Part shown: positions 8,926 to 16,158 of the stretch, in pieces
How positions within the stretch are numbered: the stretch's first letter is position 1
Layout: each line of letters opens with the position of its first letter
NCBI GenBank assembly: GCA_003599145.1
Contig: QZIT01000001.1
Location: 93,559 to 157,558 of the forward strand
Source of the DNA: Candidatus Woesearchaeota archaeon
GTDB taxonomy: Archaea; Nanobdellota; Nanobdellia; Woesearchaeales; UBA9642
DNA length: 64,000 nt
Direction: 5' to 3'
Made by a program: the position numbers and the translations under genes
Notes under the pieces: generated by a model
Told to the model about the DNA's origin: nothing
What the model saw: the letters and a program-made list of their open reading frames with translations, nothing else
Databases searched by the model: none

Positions 8926-10143
8926 ATGCTTAAAATTGTCAGAGTCTATCATCACTTAAAGACAAAACAAAAAATAATAAGAGTTATCTGCGCAGCAACC
9001 TTGTTATGGGCAATGGCATATGCCTGTTTTGAGTATTTTGTTCCTTTATTTCTTGAAGGCAAAGGATACAGCATTTCAACTATAGGGTTACTGCTGGGAA
9101 TACCTTCCTTCATAGCCATTGGTTTAGATGTCTTTATAGGATACCTGCAGACAAAAATAAAGGCAAAATGGCTGTTTCTTTTTTCTTTAACACTGTTGAT
9201 TGCTGCTTCTCTGTTGATTTACCTTTACGGTGGAATGATTGGTATCATTATTTTTGCACTGGTATTATACGGCTTGGGATTTGATTTTTTTGACATTACC
9301 AATTATTCTTCTGTCTTTAGAAATTCAGATGAAACCAATAGTTCTTCAAACATCTCCTTAAGAGATACCTTTGAAGCCCTTGGTTTAGTGATAGGGGGCA
9401 TCTTTGTAGGCTACGCATTTAGCGAAAACCCAGGACAGACAATACTGATAACTGCGCTGTTCATGTTTTTATCGTTTCTTATCATTCTGTTCCTCTACAA
9501 AGAGCCATGGCGTAATTCCGAGATTAAAGTAAAGAACAAATGGCTTTCCGTAATCACTGATTTTAAAAAAATACGTTCAAAACAAATGTTGTTTGTCCTT
9601 TTTGTGATGGTCTGCATTACCTTCTGGGATGGCTTGTTTTGGGGTTTTGAATCTATCTTTGCCAATAAATTTGTCAATCCTTATATCAACGAAAGCGTTT
9701 TTGCAGGCATGCTTATGGCAATCTATCTATTGCCCATGGTTCTTTTTGAGCATTTATTCGGGATTGCAGAAGATAGAATAGGCAAAAAAAAGTTCATCTA
9801 TGGCGGCTTCTTGGTTCTGGCCATAGGCATAACCTTGATAGCCATTTCCCAAAACATTTTCCTGCTAACGTTTGCTGTGTTTCTAACAAGCACAGGAATT
9901 TTTGCAATAACGTGGCCTGCAATATTGGGCTGGTATGAAGATAAGACAGCCTTGCTTTTAGGAAGAAACAATGCAGGCAAGGCAGTGGGCATTATCGAGT
10001 TTTTTGAGAATATAGGCTATTTGCTAGGCCCTATTTTCGGAGGGCTTATTGTTTTAAAGCTTGGATTTCAAGGAACATTCTTTATTATGGGAGGCCTATT
10101 CTTAGTGCTTGCAATCACCAGCTTTTTTGTACTCAAAAAGTGA
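8926..10143 (+). CDS. MFS transporter
   Basis: The 405-residue protein has about 12 membrane helices and the two-bundle layout of the major facilitator superfamily, with the motif EDRIGKKKFIYGG after the seventh or eighth helix (motif A equivalent in the second half) and GRNNAGKAVGIIEFFENIGY later. Substrate cannot be inferred. A TATA-like actataaaaac lies about 26 bases before the ATG, so it is transcribed separately from the ABC operon just upstream. Confidence 0.85.
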   Translation: MLKIVRVYHHLKTKQKIIRVICAATLLWAMAYACFEYFVPLFLEGKGYSISTIGLLLGIPSFIAIGLDVFIGYLQTKIKAKWLFLFSLTLLIAASLLIYLYGGMIGIIIFALVLYGLGFDFFDITNYSSVFRNSDETNSSSNISLRDTFEALGLVIGGIFVGYAFSENPGQTILITALFMFLSFLIILFLYKEPWRNSEIKVKNKWLSVITDFKKIRSKQMLFVLFVMVCITFWDGLFWGFESIFANKFVNPYINESVFAGMLMAIYLLPMVLFEHLFGIAEDRIGKKKFIYGGFLVLAIGITLIAISQNIFLLTFAVFLTSTGIFAITWPAILGWYEDKTALLLGRNNAGKAVGIIEFFENIGYLLGPIFGGLIVLKLGFQGTFFIMGGLFLVLAITSFFVLKK

Positions 10144-10213
10144 AGATTCATACATAAGCTTTATAAATGGTTTATTCTTCTAGTTTTTCACAAGTACTTA
10201 GGGAGGGATTTGT

Positions 10214-10921
10214 ATGGAAAAACATGATAAAACCAGAGTGAACATGGTTGCAGTTCAGACAGCTATTTTTGGATTGCTGCTTGTTGTTATGCTCGTATTT
10301 TCTATATTGACCTATGCAAGGGTAAATACCATTGTAAAGGCGATTAATGGCGATGTTCAGCCGCAGCAAGAAGAGCAACCTGCACCACAGCCACAGCAAG
10401 GATTAGCTACGGCAGACGATGATCCTGTTTTGGGAGATAAAAATGCGCCTGTGGAAATCATTGAGTTTTCAGACTTTCAATGCCCATTCTGCGGAAGATT
10501 CTACAGCCAAAGCATGGGACAGATTAAAGAAAAATATGTTGATACAGGAAAAGTCAAGATTGTTTTCAGGGACTTTCCTTTAGGATTCCACCAGTTTGCA
10601 CAAAAGTCATCTGAAGCAGCAGAATGCGCAGATGAACAGGGCAAATTTTGGGAATACCATGACAAGTTATTCGAAAGCCAGGATGCACTAGACACTGCAA
10701 GCTTAAAGCAATATGCTTCAGAATTAGGATTAGATACTGCAAAGTTCAATTCCTGCTTGGATACTGGAAAATATGCTTCAGAAGTCAGCAAGGACTTAAG
10801 CGATGGAACCGCTGCAGGAGTTTCAGGAACGCCAAGCTTTTTCATTAACGGGCAGAAAATTGTAGGCGCCCAGCCTTACAGCGTTTTTGAAGCCGCAATT
10901 GAAGCTGCATTAAACGAATAA
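10214..10921 (+). CDS. Membrane-anchored DsbA-family thiol oxidoreductase
   Basis: The 235-residue protein has one N-terminal membrane helix (about residues 12-34), a Gln/Pro-rich linker (residues 48-63) and a thioredoxin-fold DsbA domain. The active site is C90-P-F-C93 in FSDFQCPFCGRFYS, and the cis-proline loop is GVSGTPSFFING. It resembles BdbD/DsbA-type enzymes that form disulfides outside the cell membrane. A TATA box at about 10159-10168 and a strong site gggaggga 8 bases before the ATG support the start. A U-rich tract follows the stop codon. Confidence 0.9.
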   Translation: MEKHDKTRVNMVAVQTAIFGLLLVVMLVFSILTYARVNTIVKAINGDVQPQQEEQPAPQPQQGLATADDDPVLGDKNAPVEIIEFSDFQCPFCGRFYSQSMGQIKEKYVDTGKVKIVFRDFPLGFHQFAQKSSEAAECADEQGKFWEYHDKLFESQDALDTASLKQYASELGLDTAKFNSCLDTGKYASEVSKDLSDGTAAGVSGTPSFFINGQKIVGAQPYSVFEAAIEAALNE

Positions 10922-10937
10922 TTTTTTTTATTTTTTT
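10922..10937 (+). terminator. U-tract terminator after the DsbA-like gene
   Basis: A run of T interrupted by one A (T8-A-T7) follows directly after the stop codon of the DsbA-like gene. Archaeal RNA polymerase terminates on such U-tracts without a hairpin. It lies only a few bases before the next start codon, so read-through into the following genes may be partial. Confidence 0.5.
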
Positions 10938-10940
10938 ACC

Positions 10941-11432
10941 ATGAAATATACTCATTTGATAGCAGGATTAGCGCTGTTTGTTTTTATAGCCCTGCCTATG
11001 GTGCAAGGCCATCTTGAAGGAGGCACGGATATTCAAAAAGGAGATTACCTTATTGATATTGGCTATGATACACCTGAACTCACTGCGGACCGTGCAACGG
11101 TATTCTTGGTCAGTTTAGAAGCCAATGGATCTGAAATTGAAACAAACTCTGCATGGGTGAGAATAAAGGAAAAAAATGGACCTGTTGTATTTACCGCAAA
11201 GCTGTTGCCTGAACCAACAGGCGCTTACAGTTTTACCGCAATTCTGCCGAAAAAAGGGAACTATGACTTCACGGTTAGATTCGAAACACCAGAAGAAACT
11301 GTTGAAGAAACAACAGATTTGCAGGTGAAAGGTTCAGCAAACTACAGAGAAACTGTACTTTGGATAACTATCGCGGTTTTGCTCTGTTTATTGTTCATTA
11401 CGCTATTGAGAAAAAGGAGGGGAAAAAGATGA
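10941..11432 (+). CDS. YtkA-like extracytoplasmic membrane protein
   Basis: The 163-residue protein has a signal peptide or N-terminal helix (residues 1-22), a beta-rich domain starting HLEGGTDIQKGDYLIDIGYD, and a C-terminal membrane helix (about residues 138-157) followed by RKRRGKR. The domain order and sequence resemble YtkA/FixH-like domains, which are often found beside copper or cytochrome oxidase genes (weak resemblance). Its stop overlaps the start of the CuA-like lipoprotein (ATGA). A weak attaaac about 27 bases before the ATG could be its promoter. Confidence 0.55.
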   Translation: MKYTHLIAGLALFVFIALPMVQGHLEGGTDIQKGDYLIDIGYDTPELTADRATVFLVSLEANGSEIETNSAWVRIKEKNGPVVFTAKLLPEPTGAYSFTAILPKKGNYDFTVRFETPEETVEETTDLQVKGSANYRETVLWITIAVLLCLLFITLLRKRRGKR

Positions 11433-11818
11433 AATACGTTTTCATGGCTTTATTGATAATAATTGTTACAGTGACTGCATGCACTCAGGCGCCAGTAGAT
11501 GTAACGCAAAATCAAGATGCTGAACAGCAGAATGCTGAAACAAAAGAAGTTCATATTGACATGTTTGACTGGGGCTTTAATCAGGACCCTGTAACCATAA
11601 AGAAAGGGGACCATGTTAAATTAAGAATAACCAGCAGTAATGGAACTCACGGCATCATGATTCCGGGTTTAGGATTATCAACAGGAAGAATTGCTTCAGG
11701 AGAAGAACAAGTTTTGGAATTTGATGCTACTGAAGCAGGAACGTTTGAATACTTTTGCAATGTTCCCTGCGGAGAAGGCCATAAAAGCATGAGGTCGCAG
11801 ATTATTGTTGAAGAATGA
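11429..11818 (+). CDS. CuA-type cupredoxin lipoprotein (COX2-like)
   Basis: The 129-residue product starts at the ATG overlapping the previous stop; an upstream in-frame start would add residues lying inside the preceding gene. It has a lipobox ending at C18 (TVTAC) and a cupredoxin domain with C110-N-V-P-C114-G-E-G-H118-K-S-M121, the exact CxxxCxxxHxxM pattern of the binuclear CuA centre of cytochrome oxidase subunit II and N2O reductase. H74 in NGTHGIMIPG is the expected N-terminal histidine ligand. All side-chain ligands are thus present. No oxidase subunit I is seen in the window, so it may act as an electron carrier or copper chaperone. Confidence 0.8.
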   Translation: MKYVFMALLIIIVTVTACTQAPVDVTQNQDAEQQNAETKEVHIDMFDWGFNQDPVTIKKGDHVKLRITSSNGTHGIMIPGLGLSTGRIASGEEQVLEFDATEAGTFEYFCNVPCGEGHKSMRSQIIVEE

Positions 11819-12261
11819 ATCTTGACTCGTTAAAAAAATATGCACCTGTTGTTTTAAGGATAGCATTAGCGCTGGTTTTTTTATGGTTTGGCATAAACCA
11901 GCTTTTTTTTCCAAACGATTTTATAGGCTATCTGCCAAATTGGGCAGTGCAGGATCAAGCAGGAATAGGAAACGTGATGCACAGCGTGGTTAACGCACTG
12001 CCTGGCAAGGCCTACACGCTTTTAGCAATCAACGGACTGGTTGAAGTGCTTTTAGGGATAGCATTACTTATGGGCTTTTTTACCAGAATAAGTGCCATTA
12101 TTCTTGGAGCACACTTGTTTATTATCATGATATCTTTAGGATATAATGAAATAGCTGTGAGAGATTTTGGATTAGTATTTGCAACCGTTGCTATATTTTT
12201 GAATGGACCTGATATCTGGTGTGTTGATAACTTACTTAAAAAGAGAAGACTTGCGAACTGA
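11815..12261 (+). CDS. DoxX-family membrane protein
   Basis: The 148-residue protein has four membrane helices and the DoxX-family pattern (RIALALVFLWFGINQLFFP, then NGLVEVLLGIALLMGFFTRI). It overlaps the CuA-like gene by 4 bases and ends the redox cluster. DoxX-type proteins are subunits of thiosulfate:quinone oxidoreductase in some archaea and are linked to thiol stress in bacteria. Here the neighbours (DsbA, CuA protein) suggest a membrane redox role. The 3' end overlaps the convergent gene by 30 bases. Confidence 0.8.
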   Translation: MNLDSLKKYAPVVLRIALALVFLWFGINQLFFPNDFIGYLPNWAVQDQAGIGNVMHSVVNALPGKAYTLLAINGLVEVLLGIALLMGFFTRISAIILGAHLFIIMISLGYNEIAVRDFGLVFATVAIFLNGPDIWCVDNLLKKRRLAN

Positions 12262-12792
12262 TTCTTTTAATAATCGTTCAGACTGCGCAGTGCCAATGGC
12301 AATAATAGTATCTTTAGGCATTAATCGAGTATCTTTGGAAATATCGAAAAGCCATTTTTCATTTCTCTTTATGGCAATAATCCTTGCTTTGGTATAGGTT
12401 CTTATTTTTAGTTCTCCTATAGTTTTATTGGCAAAAAAAGAACTATAATGAATCAACTCTTCAATAACGCGTTTATCTGCATTTTGCAAAGTGTGGGTTA
12501 TAAATTCAGGAACTTGCTCTTCCAAGGTCAAATCTGCAATAAACGCTGCGCTTGTTGCCAAATCTTTTATGTATAAAATGAACTTGTTAATGTAAGACTT
12601 TTCATCTTTTTTTATTTTTGCTTTCTCAATGGCCTTTTTAGACTCTAGATACAACGCATTGATTTTTTTATACAGCAAGCTTACCTGATTAGCCATTTCC
12701 CGATCATGCAAAAAAACTGCCGAGTACGCTACATCGGTCATGAGCTCTGTCAAATCCTTCATCTCAACCAAAGACTCTTTAAGCGATTTCAC
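12232..12792 (-). CDS. PhoU-like and TrkA-C (RCK_C) domain protein
   Basis: The 186-residue protein has a helical PhoU-like part (residues 1-120) and a C-terminal TrkA-C domain (about 125-180: KTIGELKIRTYTKARIIAIK, then DTIIAIGTAQSERLLKE). This pairing is known in archaeal regulators of potassium or other ion channels. The start is a GTG at 12792; a TATA box ctttataaacc lies 26 bases upstream, so the transcript is probably leaderless. No transporter gene is adjacent. Confidence 0.75.
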   Translation of the reverse strand: MKSLKESLVEMKDLTELMTDVAYSAVFLHDREMANQVSLLYKKINALYLESKKAIEKAKIKKDEKSYINKFILYIKDLATSAAFIADLTLEEQVPEFITHTLQNADKRVIEELIHYSSFFANKTIGELKIRTYTKARIIAIKRNEKWLFDISKDTRLMPKDTIIAIGTAQSERLLKESVRKSSLFK

Positions 12793-12871
12793 AAAAGCAT
12801 TTCAGGGTTTCAGGTTTATAAAGTTTGTTCAAAACGCAAAACTATATAAAGAAAATAAACCAAAAGCCATT

Positions 12872-13339
12872 ATGAAAATTCCAGGCATTGCCTATTTAAT
12901 CATAGGAGCGGTCATTGCAGGCTATGCTTTTTTTGTTAGAGCCAAAACAGAAAGTACTGCTATGCTGATATTCTTTTACATAGGACTCTTGTTTATTGCA
13001 ATAGGCGGCATTAAACTACTCATGCAAAAGAAAGCGCCAAAACATCATGCAACTCATCCTTCGCATTCTTATAATACCCAACAGCATATGCATCAGGCAC
13101 CTCCAGCGCACACACAACATATACAGCATCAACAACAGAATACTGCACATCATATTCAACCACACCATGCACAACACACGCACATACAACAAGCCCAGCA
13201 ACAACAGAATATGCATGTTTATCCGCAACATTCTCAACAGCAGCATATGTTTCCCCAAGTAGTTGTTTGTCCTGTCTGTCAGGGAAGAAATCCTATCAGT
13301 GCAAACTTCTGTTCACGATGCGGAAAGAACTTAAAGTAA
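12872..13339 (+). CDS. Two-helix membrane protein with His/Gln-rich linker and zinc ribbon
   Basis: The 155-residue product has two membrane helices (residues 5-25 and 30-48), a linker of about 80 residues made largely of His and Gln (HHATHPSHS, HIQHQQQN, HAQHTHIQQAQQQQ), and a C-terminal zinc ribbon CPVCQGRNPISANFCSRCGK. The ATG at 12872 lies about 26 bases after a TATA-like actatataaag; upstream in-frame starts would include the promoter. The His-rich stretch may bind metal ions. The topology puts both linker and ribbon on the same side, probably the cytoplasm. Confidence 0.7.
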   Translation: MKIPGIAYLIIGAVIAGYAFFVRAKTESTAMLIFFYIGLLFIAIGGIKLLMQKKAPKHHATHPSHSYNTQQHMHQAPPAHTQHIQHQQQNTAHHIQPHHAQHTHIQQAQQQQNMHVYPQHSQQQHMFPQVVVCPVCQGRNPISANFCSRCGKNLK

Positions 13340-13369
13340 AGACGTACTTTGAATTTGCCGCCCGCGTCA

Positions 13370-14473
13370 TCAACTCAATCTTTCTTTAAAGGTTTCAAAA
13401 TAGGTCATGAGCAAAGGCAATAATATTGGACCAATAAATATCCCGACAATCCCGAACAAGCAGGCACCACCTATAACTCCAATAATTACCACTATCTGAT
13501 TCACCTTTGCTTTTTTATGCACTATTTTTGCAAGAAGAATATTATCAATGGTGCCGATTATCAAAAGACCGTATAAAAACAAAGCTATCCCTTTTCCTAA
13601 AACCCAGTAATTATGAGAAAAGTAGCCGCTTAAAATTAAAAAAAGCGAAGCAGGCAGCCAGATAATCGCTGTTCCAATAGTCGGAATAAGCGCGAAGAAG
13701 GCCATTATCAATCCTAAAATTATTGGAAAAGGAACACCAAACAGATAAAATCCTATAGTTCCAACAATTCCCTGCACTAATGCAACAAATAATTGTGCAT
13801 AAATCACGGTATGAGTTATATTCCCAAATTCACGGGTAAGCCTCTTTTTTGTCTTTGTCCTCATAGGAAGCAAGTCGCTCATTTTTTTTAATATAATCTC
13901 TCTATCTTTAAGGATAAAATAAGCTATAATGAACGTAAGAAAAATTTGTGCGATTATGAGAGGTATACTCAAAATAAAGCTTGTTATTTTCTCCTCCAAA
14001 ATCGGTTTAAGGCTTTGCAGTTTTTTATCAATACCTAATTTTGACAATTGGTCTGTGTTGAATTTTTCCGCCCTATTAAGCAATGAACATACTTTTGAGT
14101 CTTCACTCGTGCACGCTAAACCGAATAATTCTCCTTTCTCAACTTTGCTTGATAAAGAATTATAGAGAGAATATCCCTGATGGGTAATTTCGAATGCCAA
14201 AAAAAAGAAAGGAATTAAGATTATGATTGCAACAATACATAAAGAAAAAATAATTGAAAGAGCATTATTCTTGATTTTCTTATGGATTCTCTTATACAAC
14301 GGAAAAGAAAGGTATGCCAAAAGTATGCTGCTTAAAAGAACAGTAATCATCGGTTGGATAAGCTTAAAGAAGAGAAGTAATGCAAGTATAAATACTATGA
14401 ATGGAACTATTTTTTGATATTGATTAAGGATTGCCATGGTGTAAAAATATATGCTGCAGGTAAGGACAGGCAT
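13370..14473 (-). CDS. AI-2E family transporter (PerM/TqsA-like)
   Basis: The 367-residue protein has about eight membrane helices and the family pattern: paired N-terminal helices, an ectodomain, then REFGNITHTVIYAQLFVALV, GLIMAFFALIPTIGTAIIW and GPILLPLLMTYFETFKE. Members export autoinducer-2 or act as sodium/proton antiporters or general stress exporters. A TATA element at about 14494-14503 lies 25 bases before the ATG at 14473; a second ATG at 14437 (MAILNQY) is the alternative start. It is the last gene of a leftward run of small membrane-protein genes. Confidence 0.85.
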   Translation of the reverse strand: MPVLTCSIYFYTMAILNQYQKIVPFIVFILALLLFFKLIQPMITVLLSSILLAYLSFPLYKRIHKKIKNNALSIIFSLCIVAIIILIPFFFLAFEITHQGYSLYNSLSSKVEKGELFGLACTSEDSKVCSLLNRAEKFNTDQLSKLGIDKKLQSLKPILEEKITSFILSIPLIIAQIFLTFIIAYFILKDREIILKKMSDLLPMRTKTKKRLTREFGNITHTVIYAQLFVALVQGIVGTIGFYLFGVPFPIILGLIMAFFALIPTIGTAIIWLPASLFLILSGYFSHNYWVLGKGIALFLYGLLIIGTIDNILLAKIVHKKAKVNQIVVIIGVIGGACLFGIVGIFIGPILLPLLMTYFETFKERLS

Positions 14474-14515
14474 ACCTGCATTTGCCTATCGCGTTTTTAT
14501 ATTAATGTCGTCAGT

Positions 14516-14770
14516 CTATTGCTTTCTCCTCATCATTGCTGCAACAAGCACTGCGCCGACGGCTGCACCTATTCCTGCGGCAATCAATACTGATTTTTCA
14601 GGATTTTTTTGAATGTAGCCATCAACATTTTCCTTCATCATTGCCGCTTTTTCTTTTAAATGAGCAAACTCTTCTTTGCCACTCTCACCCATGCTTTCAG
14701 CCTTGTCCATCATTTTATCAATATGCTCATGCATGCTCTGTCTTACACTAAAATTTTTTTCATTTACCAT
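14516..14770 (-). CDS. YqjD/ElaB-like (DUF883-like) tail-anchored membrane protein
   Basis: The 84-residue protein has a helical, charged N-terminal part (residues 1-52) and a C-terminal helix in the segment NPEKSVLIAAGIGAAVGAVL ending MMRRKQ. This layout, including the Gly/Ala-rich GxxxG helix, matches bacterial YqjD/ElaB/DUF883 proteins, which are tail-anchored, bind ribosomes and are made under stress. A aggtgaaaaaaa-type site precedes the ATG, 7 bases after the upstream gene ends. Confidence 0.7.
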   Translation of the reverse strand: MVNEKNFSVRQSMHEHIDKMMDKAESMGESGKEEFAHLKEKAAMMKENVDGYIQKNPEKSVLIAAGIGAAVGAVLVAAMMRRKQ

Positions 14771-14776
14771 TTTTTT

Positions 14777-15106
14777 TCACCTACCTCCCACTTTTAGCAG
14801 GAGACCTATTACAAAAATCGTTATGCCTATAGAAAAGAATGCTGCAGCGTTGCTCCAGCCTAGGTTTTCTATCAGGAAGAAAAAAAGCGCGAAAATCAGA
14901 AATACAGTTCCAAATACGATTATTAAAAGATACGCCATCTTCTTCAGCACTCTTTTTTCTATTTGCGTTATTCGCTCTTCAATATTTTTCATGACCATTT
15001 CTGCCCCTTCTGCTATCGGCGGAAATATGCTTGCAGCTAAGGTTTGAGAAATAAAACTCAATCCGTCTTTTATCATACCCATGAATCCGTGGTCTTTTTC
15101 AGTCAT
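14777..15106 (-). CDS. Small membrane protein, phage-holin superfamily-like
   Basis: The 109-residue protein has an amphipathic N-terminal half and two close membrane helices (residues 57-80 and 86-104) with the charged segment NIEERITQIEKRVLKK before them. This resembles the holin-X/YqjE family often encoded next to YqjD/DUF883 genes, as here (7 bases apart). A site aaggtg lies about 5 bases before the ATG. The assignment rests on layout and neighbourhood more than on clear sequence identity. Confidence 0.6.
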   Translation of the reverse strand: MTEKDHGFMGMIKDGLSFISQTLAASIFPPIAEGAEMVMKNIEERITQIEKRVLKKMAYLLIIVFGTVFLIFALFFFLIENLGWSNAAAFFSIGITIFVIGLLLKVGGR

Positions 15107-15218
15107 TGCTTCACCTTGTTACTATGCGTATAGCTTGCTCCTTTTTCGCTAGAAGGCGCTCAATCCGGATCATTCATCGCGTTCTGCATTCTTTTTTAAC
15201 AATGAGTCGTGTTGCATT

Positions 15219-15240
15219 GCGCATATGACCCGCTATGCGC
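15219..15240. repeat. Inverted repeat between small-protein genes
   Basis: GCGCATA at 15219-15225 and TATGCGC at 15234-15240 are perfect complements with an 8-base spacer. It lies in the 158-base gap between two leftward genes, where no other coding sequence is seen. It could be an operator or an RNA hairpin in the intergenic leader. The G+C-rich arms stand out against the AT-rich surroundings. Confidence 0.5.
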
Positions 15241-15264
15241 TCATTTTTATTCAGATCAAACGTA

Positions 15265-15363
15265 TTAAAAAATTCTGAACAACATTATAACAATAAAGAT
15301 TACTACGACTACTCCGCCAATAAGCGCGAGTATTCCTCCTTTTTTATTCATTGTGTGTTTCAT
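15265..15363 (-). CDS. 32-residue single-helix membrane protein
   Basis: The product starts MKHTMNKKGGILALIGGVVV and is one hydrophobic helix after a short basic N-terminus. A perfect GGAGG lies 5 bases before the ATG, the strongest evidence that it is real. Its N-terminus (MNKKG) is like that of the DUF1328-like gene at 15910-16098. Function unknown. Confidence 0.65.
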   Translation of the reverse strand: MKHTMNKKGGILALIGGVVVVIFIVIMLFRIF

Positions 15364-15376
15364 GGTTTCCTCCGTT

Positions 15377-15592
15377 TTAATGATAAGCATTTTTTCGCCC
15401 AAACAAATCATTTTTTGCATTTCTTCCTATGAAATAATATACTATTGCGGTTAGTATGTTAAAAATTACGGCAAGTATTATCCATAACAATTTCATGCCG
15501 TCAGATAATTTTTTATTATGTACAATCACGTCATAGATTACCCACACTGCAGCAAGAACTGCAACAATGCCCAAGATCGTATTGAAAAACAT
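15377..15592 (-). CDS. Two-helix membrane protein resembling the PLDc_N domain
   Basis: The 71-residue protein has two membrane helices (residues 3-23 and 33-55). The second part, KLLWIILAVIFNILTAIVYY followed by FIGR, resembles the phospholipase D N-terminal (PLDc_N) small membrane domain that has W/P-rich helices ending in YxxxGR. A GGAGG lies about 10 bases before the ATG. It is 13 bases upstream of the 32-residue gene and probably co-transcribed. Confidence 0.65.
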   Translation of the reverse strand: MFFNTILGIVAVLAAVWVIYDVIVHNKKLSDGMKLLWIILAVIFNILTAIVYYFIGRNAKNDLFGRKNAYH

Positions 15593-15612
15593 GGTTCACA
15601 TCCTCCGTTTTA

Positions 15613-15699
15613 TTAAAATAATTTTTCAGCCAAATAGATGCTGATGGCTGATATGACCAAGCTTATTGAAAACACCAGTAATAATGCTAAGACTGTCAT
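15613..15699 (-). CDS. 28-residue single-helix membrane protein
   Basis: The product is almost one membrane helix (starts MTVLALLLVFSISLVISAIS, ends AEKLF). GGAGG lies 9 bases before this ATG. An ATG four bases earlier in another frame gives a short non-hydrophobic peptide and is less likely. Its reading frame ends 20 bases before the next gene in the run. Function unknown. Confidence 0.55.
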   Translation of the reverse strand: MTVLALLLVFSISLVISAISIYLAEKLF

Positions 15700-15760
15700 A
15701 CATAACCACCTCCGTTTCTTTAATCTATAACAGTGAAGCAATAAAGCTCCCTGTTAAAAC

Positions 15761-15880
15761 TTATGTCTTCATTATGTTTTTTCCAACAGTTCTATTTTTT
15801 ATCATTCCTTTGCCGCCTGGACTATTTGCAGCTCTTATTTTTGCTGCGGTCATTCTGCCGCCTCTGCTTATTTTTGCCAT
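15761..15880 (-). CDS. 39-residue basic glycine-rich protein
   Basis: The product begins MAKISRGGRMTAAKIRAANS and is strongly basic (Lys/Arg) with several Gly, no acidic residues and no membrane helix. A GGAGG lies 7 bases before the ATG. It is embedded among small membrane-protein genes on the same strand. It may bind nucleic acid or acidic lipid; this is a guess from charge alone. Confidence 0.55.
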   Translation of the reverse strand: MAKISRGGRMTAAKIRAANSPGGKGMIKNRTVGKNIMKT

Positions 15881-15909
15881 TTTTTTACCTCCAAAGTGTT
15901 AATCATTGT

Positions 15910-16098
15910 TTACGCTTTTTTTATTGTGTGCGCAATTACTGAAATTATAAACAAGATGACGAAGATTATTGCTAACCATTTGGCAATTACAAATGAAACT
16001 CCCGAAATGAGTCCGAATCCAAATATCCCTGCGATGATAGCAACTATTAAAAAAAGTATCGCCCAAATTAACCAGCCTGTTACTCCTTTTTTATTCAT
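15910..16098 (-). CDS. DUF1328-like (YtjA) small membrane protein
   Basis: The 62-residue protein has two membrane helices with the pattern AIIAGIFGFGLISGVSFVIA then KWLAIIFVILFIISVI, which matches the DUF1328/YtjA family (IAAxFGFGGIA...IAKILFxIFLVLF). Family members are small inner-membrane proteins of bacteria, often stress-induced. GGAGG lies 4-5 bases before the ATG. Confidence 0.8.
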   Translation of the reverse strand: MNKKGVTGWLIWAILFLIVAIIAGIFGFGLISGVSFVIAKWLAIIFVILFIISVIAHTIKKA

Positions 16099-16158
16099 GT
16101 GTACCTCCTCAGTATCTTGAATTAAAATTCCCGATGGCCGCTATTGCGGCCACCCGAC

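Noticed and set aside
13016..13258. Leftward open frame rich in Met, Leu and Arg
   Set aside because: It is the antisense of the His/Gln-rich linker (CAT/CAA repeats read backwards), not a gene.
15666..15902. Rightward 78-codon hydrophobic frame
   Set aside because: It lies opposite two small leftward genes that have strong ribosome-binding sites; it has no such site itself.
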